Source: an uncultured delta proteobacterium
Lineage (GTDB): Bacteria > Myxococcota_A > Polyangia > Polyangiales > JADJMO01
Direction of reading: 5' to 3'
NCBI GenBank assembly: GCA_903923175.1
Contig: CAIXWQ010000822.1
Location: 1-48,732, forward strand
DNA: 48,732 nt
The notes under the pieces were generated by a model that searched no databases, was not told where the DNA came from, and saw only the letters and a list, made by a program, of their open reading frames with translations. The position numbers and the translations under genes were made by a program. Below, one piece after another: positions 17,374 to 25,975 of the stretch (its first letter is position 1; each line of letters starts with the position of its first letter).

Positions 17374-18396
17374 ATGTCGCTCGCCCGCCCGCCCAACCGC
17401 CGCCTCGTCCTGCTCGCCGCGCTCGCGTCGCTGCTCCCCGCGTTCGCGCTGATCGCGCGTGAGGCCCCCGCCGCGACCGGCTTCGCCTGCGGCGAAGGCA
17501 AGGCGAACCTCGCCGCCAAGAAGTGCGACTGCCCGGCCGGCAAGGTCGAGTCGACGAGCGCGAAGGGGGTCTCGAGCTGCGTCGACGCGCCCAAGCCGGC
17601 GTCGTCGATCAAGCCAGTCGGCTCGACGGCCGGCAAGCCGGTCGCGGCGGTCGCGCCGGTCGCGCCCGCGTCCAAGTGCCCCGCCGGCATGGTGGCGATC
17701 CCCGGCGGCACCTTCCCGCTCGAGGAGACGAAGAAGTCGATGACCGTCGGCGCGTTCTGCGTCGACGTGAACGAGGTCACCGTCGCCGACTACTCGCTCT
17801 GCGTCGGCGCGAACGCGTGCGCGCGCGCCCCCGCCTACTCGGACGATCCCAAGCTCAATTCCCAGCTGTGCAACGCGGGCCGCGCGGGGCGCGCGCTGCA
17901 CCCCGTCAACTGCCTCGTGTGGGAGGAGGCGAGCGCGTACTGCTCGTTCGTCAAGAAGCGCCTCCTGGTCGACGAGGAGTGGGAGTGGCTCGCGCGCAAC
18001 GGCGATCAGGCGAGCAAGTTCCCGTGGGGCTCGGCCGCGCCCGACGAGTCGCGCGCCAACGTGTGCGGCGCCGAGTGCCCGCCGCACGTGCTCGGGATGT
18101 TCTCCCGCCAGCCGAAGGCGATGATCCCGGGCGACGACGGCTTCGCCGAGACGGCGCCGGTCGGCTCGTTCCCGAAGGGGCAGAACCGCTGGGGCGTGAA
18201 CGATCTCGCCGGCAACGTGTGGGAGTGGACGTCGACGTCCGACGTGTCGCCGAAAGACGGCAGCTCGATGAAGATCATGCGAGGTGGCAGCTTCCTCTCG
18301 GAAGACTCGCTGATGCTCCAGTCCGGGCTGCGCGCGGTCGAGAAGCCCGACGCGCGGATCGCGCAAATCGGCATCCGCTGCGCGAAAAACCTGTAG
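17374..18396 (+). CDS. Secreted FGE/SUMF1-like domain protein
   Basis: This 340-residue protein has an N-terminal hydrophobic signal (LVLLAALASLLPAFALIA), a Cys-rich patch (CGEGKANLAAKKCDCPAGK) and an Ala/Pro/Val linker. An FGE-sulfatase domain runs from ~105 to the end: MVAIPGGTFPLEE, VDVNEVTVADY, HPVNCLVWEEASAYC, RLLVDEEWEWLAR, FPWGSAAPDE, GVNDLAGNVWEWT, IMRGGSF and IGIRCAKNL. True FGE enzymes need a closely spaced Cys pair near the last motif; none is seen in SLMLQSGLRAVE, so it is probably a binding or structural member. It follows the kinase gene, whose extracellular domain is of the same fold, by 61 bp. Confidence 0.82.
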   Translation: MSLARPPNRRLVLLAALASLLPAFALIAREAPAATGFACGEGKANLAAKKCDCPAGKVESTSAKGVSSCVDAPKPASSIKPVGSTAGKPVAAVAPVAPASKCPAGMVAIPGGTFPLEETKKSMTVGAFCVDVNEVTVADYSLCVGANACARAPAYSDDPKLNSQLCNAGRAGRALHPVNCLVWEEASAYCSFVKKRLLVDEEWEWLARNGDQASKFPWGSAAPDESRANVCGAECPPHVLGMFSRQPKAMIPGDDGFAETAPVGSFPKGQNRWGVNDLAGNVWEWTSTSDVSPKDGSSMKIMRGGSFLSEDSLMLQSGLRAVEKPDARIAQIGIRCAKNL

Positions 18397-18426
18397 CGCC
18401 GGCGTTCTTCGATACGCTCGTCGCCG

Positions 18427-21006
18427 ATGCGCCGCGCCCGAAGCTCCGCCGCCCTGCTCGCCCTCCTCCCGCTCGTCGCCAGCTGCTCCGTCACGAACGA
18501 AGCGCCGACCGCCGCGCTCCCCGCGACGATCACGCTCGGCGGCGCCCAGGCCACCGTCGTGCTCTCGACCGCGCCGTTCCGCATCCAAGTGAAGAACGTC
18601 CGCGGCGACGTCGTGCTCGACGGCCTCGACGGCGCGAGCGACCCGAGCGGCGACCCGACGCACCCGTTCGGCTCGCTCGGCGCGGGGCACCGCGAGGTCG
18701 ACATCGTGCCCAAGTTCGTGGCCGGTTGGGACGGCGAGACGAGCACGGACGACCCCTGGGTCCACGGCTCCACCGTCACCGCCGCGGAGTTCGACGCACA
18801 GACCGCCTCGCTCGACCTGCTCGCCCCCGACGGCACCAAGCTCCACCTCGACGTCGACGTCGTGGGCGCCGACGTGCGGTTCGACGCCCGCGTCGTCGCG
18901 GAGCCGTCGCCGCTCACGCGTCCGAAGAACGAGCTCGGCGTCGCGTTCGCGCTCCCCGCCGACGAGCACTTCTACGGCCTCGGCGAGCGCTACGTGAGCG
19001 TCGATCACCGCGGGCGCGCGTACTACTGCTGGACCGAGGAGGGCGGCATCGCCAACGGCGAGGCGGCCGCGCCCGGGCCGCAGAACCCTTCGCCCAACGG
19101 CCCGTCGATGACGCACGTGCCCGTGCCGTTCTACCTCTCGTCGAAGGGGTACGGGCTCTGGGTCGACACGACCTACCGCGTGAACTTCGACCTCGGCGCC
19201 GCGACCGACAAGGCGTTCCGCCTCGCCGCGATGTCGCCCGAGCTGCACTTCCACGTGTTCGTGCGCGACGATCCGAAGCAGATCCTCTCGGACTTCACGG
19301 GCCTCGTCGGCCGCGCGCACCTGTCGGCGCCGTGGGTCTTCGGCGTGCGCCATCGCTACGACCACGACGTGATCGACGGCGTCGACGAGATGCTGAAGTT
19401 CCGCCAGAAGGGCATCGCGATGACGATGCTCGACGACACGACGCACTTCCTGCCGAACGGCTTCGACACCACGACCGCGGCGGCCAAGGCGCAGTGGACG
19501 CACGACGCGCACGCGCTCGGGTACAAGTCGATCTGCTACTACAACGCGTACGTCAGCACCGACTCGCCGCCGGCGCAGCCGCTGGTCGACTACGGCCGCG
19601 CGCACGATCTCTTCGTGCGCCTGCAGCCGACCGACGGGCAGACCTACGGCGACGAGTACATCGCCTTCATGATCTCGGGCGGCGGGCACAAGGTGCTCAC
19701 CATCGACTTCACCAAGCCCGAGGCGGTGCAGTGGTACCAGTCGCTCCTGCAGCGCGGGCTCGACCTCGGCTACGACGGCTGGATGCTCGACTTCGGCGAG
19801 TACCTGCCGGAGAACGCGAAGCTCTACGACGGCCGCAGCGGCTGGGAGGCGCACAACGACTTCCCGCTGATCTACCAGAAGGCCACCACCGACTATCTGC
19901 GCCAGGTCCGCGGCGACGACTGGATGTACTTCTCGCGCGCCGGGTGGACCGGCACGCAGCAGTACGCGCCGGTCACGTGGTCGGGCGATCCGGCGGCGAG
20001 CTTCGACGACGCCAAAGGGCTCCCCGCGCAGGTGCGCGCCGGGATCACCGCGGGCATGTCGGGGATCGCCTTCTGGGGGAGCGACGTCGACGGCTACGCG
20101 TGCAACGCCGATCCGCCGCCCGACCGCGACGTGTACTACCGGTGGGTCGAGTTCGGCGCGCTCTCGCCCGACATGCACGACGAGAACGCGTGCGCGCAGG
20201 CGCCGCAGGGGTCGCCGCCGAAGTGGTGGATCTGGTCCGACGCCGCCACCACCGACGTCTTCGCGCGCTACGCGAAGCTGCACACGCGGCTCTTCCCGTA
20301 CACGTACGCGGCCGCGCTCGAGGCGACGCGAACCGGCGTGCCGGTCATGCGCCACCCGTTCCTGGTGAACCCCGACCTCGACGGCGCGCGCGCTTCGGAG
20401 TTCGAGTACTGGTTCGGCCCCTCGCTCTACGTCGCGCCGGTGGTGAAGCGCGGGGCGACGACGCGCGAGGCGTGGCTCCCGCCCGGCACCTGGTTCGACT
20501 GGTGGACGATGGCGCCCGTCACCAACGGCGCGGCCGGCGCGAAGGTCACGCGCGACGCGCCGGTCGACGTGCTGCCGATGTGGCTGCGCTCGGGCGGCAT
20601 CGTGGCGATGCTCGATCCGAAGATCGACACCCTCGCCCCCGCCACCGATCCGTCGGTGGTCTCGCTCGCCGATGTCGCCGGCGTCCTCGACGTGCGCGCC
20701 GGGATCGACCTCGCGACCCAGCGCGGCGACGCCGTGCTCGTCGACGGCACCACGCTCTCCGTGCAGCTCCTCGGCGGCGCCTCGCCCGTGCTCCCCGTGG
20801 GCTTCTCCGACGCCGCGAGCGAGGACGATCTCGCGACGTGCGCCGCCTGCGGCAAGATCGAGCCGCTCGCGGGCGGCGCGCTGCGTGTGCGCCTCACCAC
20901 CGCGCCCACCGACGACGCGACCGTCGTCGCAGGGACGCTCGTGCTCAAGGGCTGGCGCTTCCCGCGGGCCACGCGCGTGCGCTGGGACGTCGTGGTGAAG
21001 CTCTGA
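18427..21006 (+). CDS. Glycoside hydrolase family 31 lipoprotein
   Basis: This 859-residue protein has a signal peptide ending in lipobox LVASC, so it probably acts outside the cytoplasm. An N-terminal beta-sandwich (~30-260) precedes the GH31 barrel. Motifs seen are FYGLGERY, PVPFYLSSKGYGLWVDT, the nucleophile Asp455 in GWMLDFGEYLPE, the acid/base Asp521 in WSGDPAASF, and IAFWGSDVDGY. A C-terminal beta domain includes WLPPGTWFDWWT. The enzyme should cleave alpha-glycosides such as alpha-glucosides or alpha-xylosides. DFGEYLP resembles the nucleophile motif of sulfoquinovosidases, but I do not see the other residues of that group, so I leave the substrate open. No ribosome binding site is evident. 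Confidence 0.88.
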   Translation: MRRARSSAALLALLPLVASCSVTNEAPTAALPATITLGGAQATVVLSTAPFRIQVKNVRGDVVLDGLDGASDPSGDPTHPFGSLGAGHREVDIVPKFVAGWDGETSTDDPWVHGSTVTAAEFDAQTASLDLLAPDGTKLHLDVDVVGADVRFDARVVAEPSPLTRPKNELGVAFALPADEHFYGLGERYVSVDHRGRAYYCWTEEGGIANGEAAAPGPQNPSPNGPSMTHVPVPFYLSSKGYGLWVDTTYRVNFDLGAATDKAFRLAAMSPELHFHVFVRDDPKQILSDFTGLVGRAHLSAPWVFGVRHRYDHDVIDGVDEMLKFRQKGIAMTMLDDTTHFLPNGFDTTTAAAKAQWTHDAHALGYKSICYYNAYVSTDSPPAQPLVDYGRAHDLFVRLQPTDGQTYGDEYIAFMISGGGHKVLTIDFTKPEAVQWYQSLLQRGLDLGYDGWMLDFGEYLPENAKLYDGRSGWEAHNDFPLIYQKATTDYLRQVRGDDWMYFSRAGWTGTQQYAPVTWSGDPAASFDDAKGLPAQVRAGITAGMSGIAFWGSDVDGYACNADPPPDRDVYYRWVEFGALSPDMHDENACAQAPQGSPPKWWIWSDAATTDVFARYAKLHTRLFPYTYAAALEATRTGVPVMRHPFLVNPDLDGARASEFEYWFGPSLYVAPVVKRGATTREAWLPPGTWFDWWTMAPVTNGAAGAKVTRDAPVDVLPMWLRSGGIVAMLDPKIDTLAPATDPSVVSLADVAGVLDVRAGIDLATQRGDAVLVDGTTLSVQLLGGASPVLPVGFSDAASEDDLATCAACGKIEPLAGGALRVRLTTAPTDDATVVAGTLVLKGWRFPRATRVRWDVVVKL

Positions 21007-21009
21007 GCG

Positions 21010-21408
21010 TCAGTTGCAGCCGCAGACGCTGTTCGTCGCGTCGACGCAGGCACACCCCTCGCCGCAGCCGATGAGGCCGCACGGCGCGGCGGGGTCGCCG
21101 CTCGGTCCGCAGATGAACGGGCTCGGCCCCACCACGAAGTTCGCGTGGCAGACGTTGCCGGGGAGGCACAGCAGCGATTGATCGCCGAACGAACAGGTGC
21201 CGAGCTGGGGGGGCTCCACCACGTCGGCCTCCTCGTCTCCGAGCGCGTCGGCGGGCGGCGGCGAGACCTCGTCGTTGGCGTCGCCGGTCGGCGCGGACGC
21301 GACGAGGCCCGGGTCGAGCAGCTCCGTGCGCACGCCGCACGCGCCGAAGAGCGCCGCCGAGGCGAGCAGGAGGGGCGGAGCGAAGGACCAGCCGGCGCTT
21401 CGAGGCAT
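21010..21408 (-). CDS. Small Cys-rich lipoprotein
   Basis: This 132-residue protein has a signal peptide with lipobox FGAC at about residue 22. A linker rich in Asp, Glu and Pro is followed by a C-terminal Cys-rich region (CSFGDQSLLCLPGNVC, CGLIGCGEGCACV, VCGCN). The ATG at 21408 gives an immediate signal peptide; an upstream in-frame ATG at 21471 would add 21 residues rich in Arg and is less likely. The function is unknown. It ends 3 bp from the convergent GH31 gene and is divergent from the P-loop gene. Confidence 0.65.
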   Translation of the reverse strand: MPRSAGWSFAPPLLLASAALFGACGVRTELLDPGLVASAPTGDANDEVSPPPADALGDEEADVVEPPQLGTCSFGDQSLLCLPGNVCHANFVVGPSPFICGPSGDPAAPCGLIGCGEGCACVDATNSVCGCN

Positions 21409-21560
21409 GCTCGAGGATGGCCCCGGACGCGCCGCGCGATCACGGAATCGTCTGCTCGGTGCGTCACGCAAGCGGTTCGCCAGGAACGCCCCGAACGCAA
21501 TGCATTCGCCCTGTTTTTGGGCCTCGCGAGCGCGCGGCCGCCGGGCTAATTCGCGAGGCC

Positions 21561-22526
21561 ATGGCGAAGATCCTCGAGACGGTGCTCCTGCTCGCGTTGC
21601 CGGCCTCCGGCAAGTCCGAGGTGCGGCGTTATCTGCACCACCTGTCGCCCGCGCAGTGCCGCGACGAGTTCCACATGGGACCGACGGTGCAGCTCGACGA
21701 CTACCCGTACGTGCACCTCATGCGGTGCATCGACGACGCGCTCGCCGAGCTCGGCAAGCCGCGCCCGTTCTTCCACGCGGCCGACAAGCCGTTCCAGGAT
21801 CCGCACGACTGGGGCACCCTCATCGAGCTCGTGAACGAGGACTACGCCGATCTCGTCGCCAAGCGCGTCGCGACGGCGGCCTCGGCCGCCGAGCACGCCT
21901 TCGCCCGCATCGATCGCGCGTCGCGCCTCGCCGGCGCCAGGGCGCGCCTCGCCGAACTCGACGAAGGCACCCGCCGCGCGCTCGCGCAGAAGCTCGAGGG
22001 CGAAGCGAAGAAGCAGCTCGACGAGAAGCACGCCGGCTACCCCGACACGCTCGAGGGCAAGACGCTCGTCGTCGAGTTCGCGCGCGGCGGGCCGCAGGGC
22101 TCGTCGTTGCCGCTCCCCGCGCCGTTCGGCTACCAATGGTCGCTCGCGCGGCTCGCCAAGCCGATGCTCGAGACGGCGACCATCCTCTACGTCTGGGTCG
22201 AGCCGGAGGAGTCGCGGAGGAAGAACTTCGCGCGCACCGACCCGAACGATCCGGGTTCGATCCTCAACCACGGCGTGCCGATCGACGTCATGCTCAACGA
22301 CTACGGCGTCGACGACATGACCTGGCTCGAGGCGCACGCGCGCAAGCCCGGCACGGTCCCCGTCGAGGCGCACGGCGTCGCCTTCGACGTGCCGATCGCG
22401 CGCTTCGACAACCGCGTCGACAAGACCTCGTTCCTGCGCGGCGCCCAGGCCGACTGGAAGCCGGAGGAGGTCAAGGCGGTCCACGACGGCCTGAAGGCCG
22501 GCTTCGAGCGTCTCGCCAAAGGCTGA
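21561..22526 (+). CDS. P-loop NTPase/kinase-like protein
   Basis: This 321-residue protein has a Walker A motif at its N-terminus, ALPASGKSEV, where the usual first Gly is Ala. This resembles small P-loop kinases of the GLPASGKS type. No clear Walker B is obvious; VQLDDYPYVH or ILYVWVEPEE may contribute acidic residues. The middle (~110-165) is helical and charged. The later part has EPEESRRKNFARTDP, a Lys/Arg-rich lid-like region. There is no signal or membrane segment, so it is cytoplasmic. I do not recognise a named family; a kinase on a small substrate is a guess. It is monocistronic and followed 75 bp later by the small CCGH gene. Confidence 0.7.
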   Translation: MAKILETVLLLALPASGKSEVRRYLHHLSPAQCRDEFHMGPTVQLDDYPYVHLMRCIDDALAELGKPRPFFHAADKPFQDPHDWGTLIELVNEDYADLVAKRVATAASAAEHAFARIDRASRLAGARARLAELDEGTRRALAQKLEGEAKKQLDEKHAGYPDTLEGKTLVVEFARGGPQGSSLPLPAPFGYQWSLARLAKPMLETATILYVWVEPEESRRKNFARTDPNDPGSILNHGVPIDVMLNDYGVDDMTWLEAHARKPGTVPVEAHGVAFDVPIARFDNRVDKTSFLRGAQADWKPEEVKAVHDGLKAGFERLAKG

Positions 22527-22601
22527 GCCGCCGGATCGAGCGCGGGCGCTGGCGGCCGTGTCGGCTGCGCGCCATCATGGGATCAACCGAGGAGGTCCGA
22601 C

Positions 22602-22736
22602 GTGAAGGCACTGCGCACCGGCAAGCCCCGCAACGTGAAGGTCGTCGCCAAGATCAAGGACCTCGAGCTGCTGCGCAGCGTCGCGCGCTGCTGCGGGCAC
22701 CCGAAGGTCCGCTGCTGCGGCCACGTCTCGCGCTGA
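22602..22736 (+). CDS. 44-residue protein with paired CCGH motifs
   Basis: A GTG start at 22602 follows a strong GAGGAGG ribosome binding site and opens a 44-codon frame ending at TGA 22736. The N-terminal half is basic (KALRTGKPRNVKVVAKIKD). The C-terminal third is CCGHPKVRCCGH, two Cys-Cys-Gly-His motifs separated by four residues, a likely site for Zn or another soft metal. A good intrinsic terminator follows 20 bp later, supporting a real, independently transcribed gene. I know no family for it. Confidence 0.65.
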   Translation: MKALRTGKPRNVKVVAKIKDLELLRSVARCCGHPKVRCCGHVSR

Positions 22737-22756
22737 ACCCTCCCGTCTGATCGCGT

Positions 22757-22799
22757 CGCGCCCCGCGCTCGTTCGTCGAGCCGGGGCGCGCGGCTTTTT
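22757..22799 (+). terminator. Intrinsic terminator after the CCGH gene
   Basis: CGCGCCCCG (22757-22765) pairs with CGGGGCGCG (22782-22790), with an inner GCTC/GAGC stem and a one-base bulge. A five-T run ends at 22799 after CGGC. It lies 20 bp beyond the stop at 22736. Confidence 0.75.
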
Positions 22800-22876
22800 G
22801 CAGCGACGCCGCGGTGGCCGTGCGGGAACGGAGCTCGGCTCGACAGCGCGCGCGCCTTGCTCGATGCTCCGCCCCC

Positions 22877-23476
22877 ATGTCCGACGTGAGCGAAGTCATC
22901 AACGAGGCCGTCGAGAGCGCGCACGAGTCGAAGCTCAACTCGGTGATCGCGCTGTCGGTCGCCGTGAGCGCGACGTGGATGGCGATCTGCAACGTCAAGG
23001 GCGGCAACGTCGTGCAGGCGATGGCGAAGACGCAGGTCGCCTCGAACAACGCGTGGTCGTACTACCAGAGCAAGTCGACCAAGCAGAACATCGCCGAGAG
23101 CGCCGTCGTGCAGCTCGAGATCGAGCGCGACGCCATCCCCGGGCTCACCGCCGAGGGCAAGGCGGAGATGCAGACGAAGATCGATCGCTACAAGACCGAG
23201 GTCGCGCGTTACGGCAAGGAGAAGGAGGAGATCAAGAAGAACGCCGAGACGCTCGAGAAGGAGTACGACCGGCTCTCGTTCAAGGACGATCAGTTCGACA
23301 TCGGCGAGGCGTCGACCTCGGTCGCGCTCGCGCTCTTCGGCGTCACCGCGCTCACGCAGAAGCGCTGGCTGCTCGTGGTGGCGTTCGTGTTCGCGGGCTG
23401 CGGGGCGCTGATCGGCGTGCTCGGCTTCGCGGGCTCGCTGTACCGGCCGGAGTGGCTCGCGAAGCTGCTCGGCTGA
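22877..23476 (+). CDS. DUF4337 family membrane protein
   Basis: This 199-residue protein begins MSDVSEVINEAVESAHESKLN, with a first membrane segment at ~22-38 (VIALSVAVSATWMAIC). A central charged region (~45-140) includes NNAWSYYQSKSTKQ and a coiled coil (KYKTEVARYGKEKEEIKKNAETLEK in part). Two further hydrophobic stretches lie near the C-terminus (ASTSVALALFGVTALTQ and LLVVAFVFAGCGALIG). The YYQSKSTK motif and layout match DUF4337 as I know it. The role is unknown. No ribosome binding site is evident before ATG 22877. Confidence 0.75.
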   Translation: MSDVSEVINEAVESAHESKLNSVIALSVAVSATWMAICNVKGGNVVQAMAKTQVASNNAWSYYQSKSTKQNIAESAVVQLEIERDAIPGLTAEGKAEMQTKIDRYKTEVARYGKEKEEIKKNAETLEKEYDRLSFKDDQFDIGEASTSVALALFGVTALTQKRWLLVVAFVFAGCGALIGVLGFAGSLYRPEWLAKLLG

Positions 23477-23590
23477 TCGAGCGCGCGTCCACTCGCGGCG
23501 TTCGCCGTGAGGGCGCACACGACGCAGCGAGCTGACCGCAGGCGCCTTTCGCGTCGTGCGCCGCCCGCCGACATCCGCTACGCCCTCTGG

Positions 23591-25735
23591 ATGTCCCAGC
23601 CCCGTGTGGAGCGCGCCGCGACCTGCATGCTCTGCGAGGCCGCGTGCGGCCTGTCGGTCGACCTCGAGGGCGGGCGCGCCGTGTCGGTCCGCGGTGACCG
23701 CGACGATCCGTTCAGCCGCGGCCACGTCTGCCCGAAGGCGGCCGCGATCGACGACGTCGCGAGCGACCCCGATCGCGTGCGCACACCGCTGCGGCGCGTG
23801 CCGGGCACGGAGGATCGCTGGGAGCCGGTGACGTGGAGCGAGGCGCTCGAGGAGGCCGGCACACGGCTCGCGGCGGTGCAGGCGCGCCACGGCCGCGGTG
23901 CGCTCGGGCTCTACCTCGGCAACCCGACGGTGCACTCGTACACGGCGATGCTCGGCGCCTCGCTGCTCTCTCGCGCGATCGGCAGCCGCGCGCGCTTCTC
24001 GGCGACCTCGGTCGACCAGCTGCCGCAGATGCTCGCCTCGCTCGAGATGCTCGGGCACTCGCTCTTGCTGCCGATCCCGGACGTGGATCGCACCTCGTTC
24101 CTCCTCGTGATCGGCGCCAACCCGCGCGCGTCCAACGGCAGCCTGATGACCGCGCCCGGCATCGGCGCGCGGCTCGACGCGCTCGCCGCGCGGGGCGGCA
24201 AGCTCGTCGTCGTCGATCCCCGCCGCACCGAGACGGCGGCGCGCGCCGACCTCCACCTCGCGGTGCGCCCGGGCGGCGACGCGCACCTGCTGCTCGGCGT
24301 GCTGCACGTGATCTTCGCCGAGGGGCTCGCGGCGCCCGGGCGGCTCGCGGGCTTCACCGACGGCCTCGACCGCCTCGCCGCGATCGCCGCGCGGTTCACG
24401 CCCGAGCGCGTCGCGGCCCGCGCGGGGATCGACGCGCAGGCCATCCGCACGCTCGCGCGCGACTTCGCGAGGGCGCCGCGCGCGGTCTGCTACGCGCGCG
24501 TCGGCGCCTGCACGCAGGAGCACGGCGGCCTGGTCGCGTGGCTCGTGCTGGCGCTGAACGTGGTGACCGGCAACCTCGATCGCCCCGGCGGCGCGATGTT
24601 CACCACGCCGGCCGCGGACCTCGTGGGCCTGCTCGCCAAGAGCGGAGATCGCGGCGGCTTCGCGCGCTACCGCTCGCGCGTACGTGGCCTGCCGGAGTTC
24701 GGCGGCGAGCTGCCGTCGGCCGCGCTCGCCGAGGAGCTCGACACGCCGGGCAAGGGGCAGGTGCGCGCGCTGGTGACGTTCGCCGGCAACCCCGTGCTGT
24801 CGACCCCGAACGGCGGGCGGCTCGATCGCGCGCTCGCCGGGCTCGATTTCATGGTGTCGATCGATCTCTACCGCAACGAGACGACGCGCCACGCGAACCT
24901 GATCCTCCCGACCACCTTCGGCTTCGAGCGCGAGCATTTCGATCTCGCGTTCAACGCGCTCGCCGTCCGCGACGTGGCGAAGCTCGCTCCCGCGCTGGTG
25001 CCGCCGCCGCCCGGGGTGCGCCACGACTTCGACGTGCTGGTCGGGCTCGCCCAGGCGCTCCGTCGCCACGGGGGAGGGCGGCCGGGGGCCGCGACGACGC
25101 TCACGCTCGCCGGCGCGCGCGCGCTCGGTCCGCGTCGCGCCCTCGACGCGATGCTGCGCCTCGGCCCGCGCAGGACCTCGCTCGCCGCGCTCGCCCGCGC
25201 GCCGCACGGGGTCGACTACGGGCCGCTCGAGGCGCGGCTCCCCGGACGCCTGTTCACCGAGGACCGGCGCATCCGGCTCGTCCCCGCGCTCTTCGAGGGC
25301 GATCTCGCGCGGCTCGAGGCGACGCTCGAAGGGCCGCGCGCGCAGGAGTCGCTCGAGCTGATCGGGCGACGGCTCCTGCGCAGCAACAACTCGTGGATGC
25401 ACAACGCCCTGCGGCTCGTGAAGGGGCGCGCTGCCTGCACGCTGCTCGTCCACCCCGACGACGCGGCCCAGCGCGGGCTCGCCACCGGCGACGTCGCGCT
25501 GGTGCGCTCGCGGGTCGGCGAGGTTCGCGTCGCCGTGGAGCTCAGCGACGACGTCGCGCGCGGCGTCGTCTGCTTGCCGCACGGCTACGGTCACGATCGG
25601 CCGGCAGTCGCGCTCTCGGTCGCGAGGGCGCACGCCGGGGCGAGCCTCAACGATCTCAGCGACGAGCTGCGCGTCGACGCGCTCTCTGGCAACGCCGCGT
25701 TCAGCGGAACTCCGGTCTTCGTCGCCAAGGCGTGA
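23591..25735 (+). CDS. Molybdopterin oxidoreductase (bis-MGD family)
   Basis: This 714-residue protein has an N-terminal [4Fe-4S] site formed by Cys12, Cys15, Cys19 and Cys47 (CMLCEAACG ... HVCPKA). Typical catalytic-subunit segments follow: TPLRRVPGTEDRWEPVTWSEAL, GLYLGNPTVHSYTA, LLVIGANPRASNG, LVVVDPRRTETA, GNLDRPGGAMF and LVTFAGNPVLSTPNGGRL. The C-terminal cofactor-binding domain has LLRSNNSWMHN and VHPDDAAQRGL. There is no Tat signal, so it should be cytoplasmic. No partner subunit (FeS or membrane) is adjacent. The substrate cannot be assigned, and I could not place the Mo ligand residue. The ATG at 23591 is preferred because the cluster motif then starts at the usual distance. Confidence 0.87.
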   Translation: MSQPRVERAATCMLCEAACGLSVDLEGGRAVSVRGDRDDPFSRGHVCPKAAAIDDVASDPDRVRTPLRRVPGTEDRWEPVTWSEALEEAGTRLAAVQARHGRGALGLYLGNPTVHSYTAMLGASLLSRAIGSRARFSATSVDQLPQMLASLEMLGHSLLLPIPDVDRTSFLLVIGANPRASNGSLMTAPGIGARLDALAARGGKLVVVDPRRTETAARADLHLAVRPGGDAHLLLGVLHVIFAEGLAAPGRLAGFTDGLDRLAAIAARFTPERVAARAGIDAQAIRTLARDFARAPRAVCYARVGACTQEHGGLVAWLVLALNVVTGNLDRPGGAMFTTPAADLVGLLAKSGDRGGFARYRSRVRGLPEFGGELPSAALAEELDTPGKGQVRALVTFAGNPVLSTPNGGRLDRALAGLDFMVSIDLYRNETTRHANLILPTTFGFEREHFDLAFNALAVRDVAKLAPALVPPPPGVRHDFDVLVGLAQALRRHGGGRPGAATTLTLAGARALGPRRALDAMLRLGPRRTSLAALARAPHGVDYGPLEARLPGRLFTEDRRIRLVPALFEGDLARLEATLEGPRAQESLELIGRRLLRSNNSWMHNALRLVKGRAACTLLVHPDDAAQRGLATGDVALVRSRVGEVRVAVELSDDVARGVVCLPHGYGHDRPAVALSVARAHAGASLNDLSDELRVDALSGNAAFSGTPVFVAKA

Positions 25736-25975
25736 GCGCGCCGACGCGCCGTGCCGAGTCGCGATTCGGGACGACGGGGCGCGTCACGGCGCGTCTGCTC
25801 CGAGGCGTGCGTCGCGCGCTACGCACCCGACTTCGCCGTCGCTTTCGCAGTGGGCCGGAGATTCTGCGAATTCCGCACGAAGCTTCGGTGGTCGTGAGAT
25901 TGCTTGGGTCAGGCGGACGAAGTACCGAGTTGGAGGCGTGGCGCGCGAGACGCGCGCCGACGGGAGGCAGGCTCC

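Noticed and set aside
17374-18396. Active sulfatase-modifying enzyme
   Set aside because: The FGE fold is present but the required Cys pair near the C-terminus is not seen, and no sulfatase gene is in the window.
16879-20355. A 1158-codon minus-strand frame across the FGE and GH31 genes
   Set aside because: It has the same Arg/Val/Ala-rich composition as other shadows and overlaps three genes with clear motifs on the plus strand.
18427-21006. Assignment of the GH31 protein as a sulfoquinovosidase
   Set aside because: DFGEYLP resembles that group, but I could not find its substrate-binding Arg/Trp motif, so only the GH31 family is called.
22583-25633. A 1016-codon minus-strand frame over the molybdopterin oxidoreductase
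   Set aside because: It has no recognisable motif, and the opposite strand encodes an FeS/molybdopterin enzyme.
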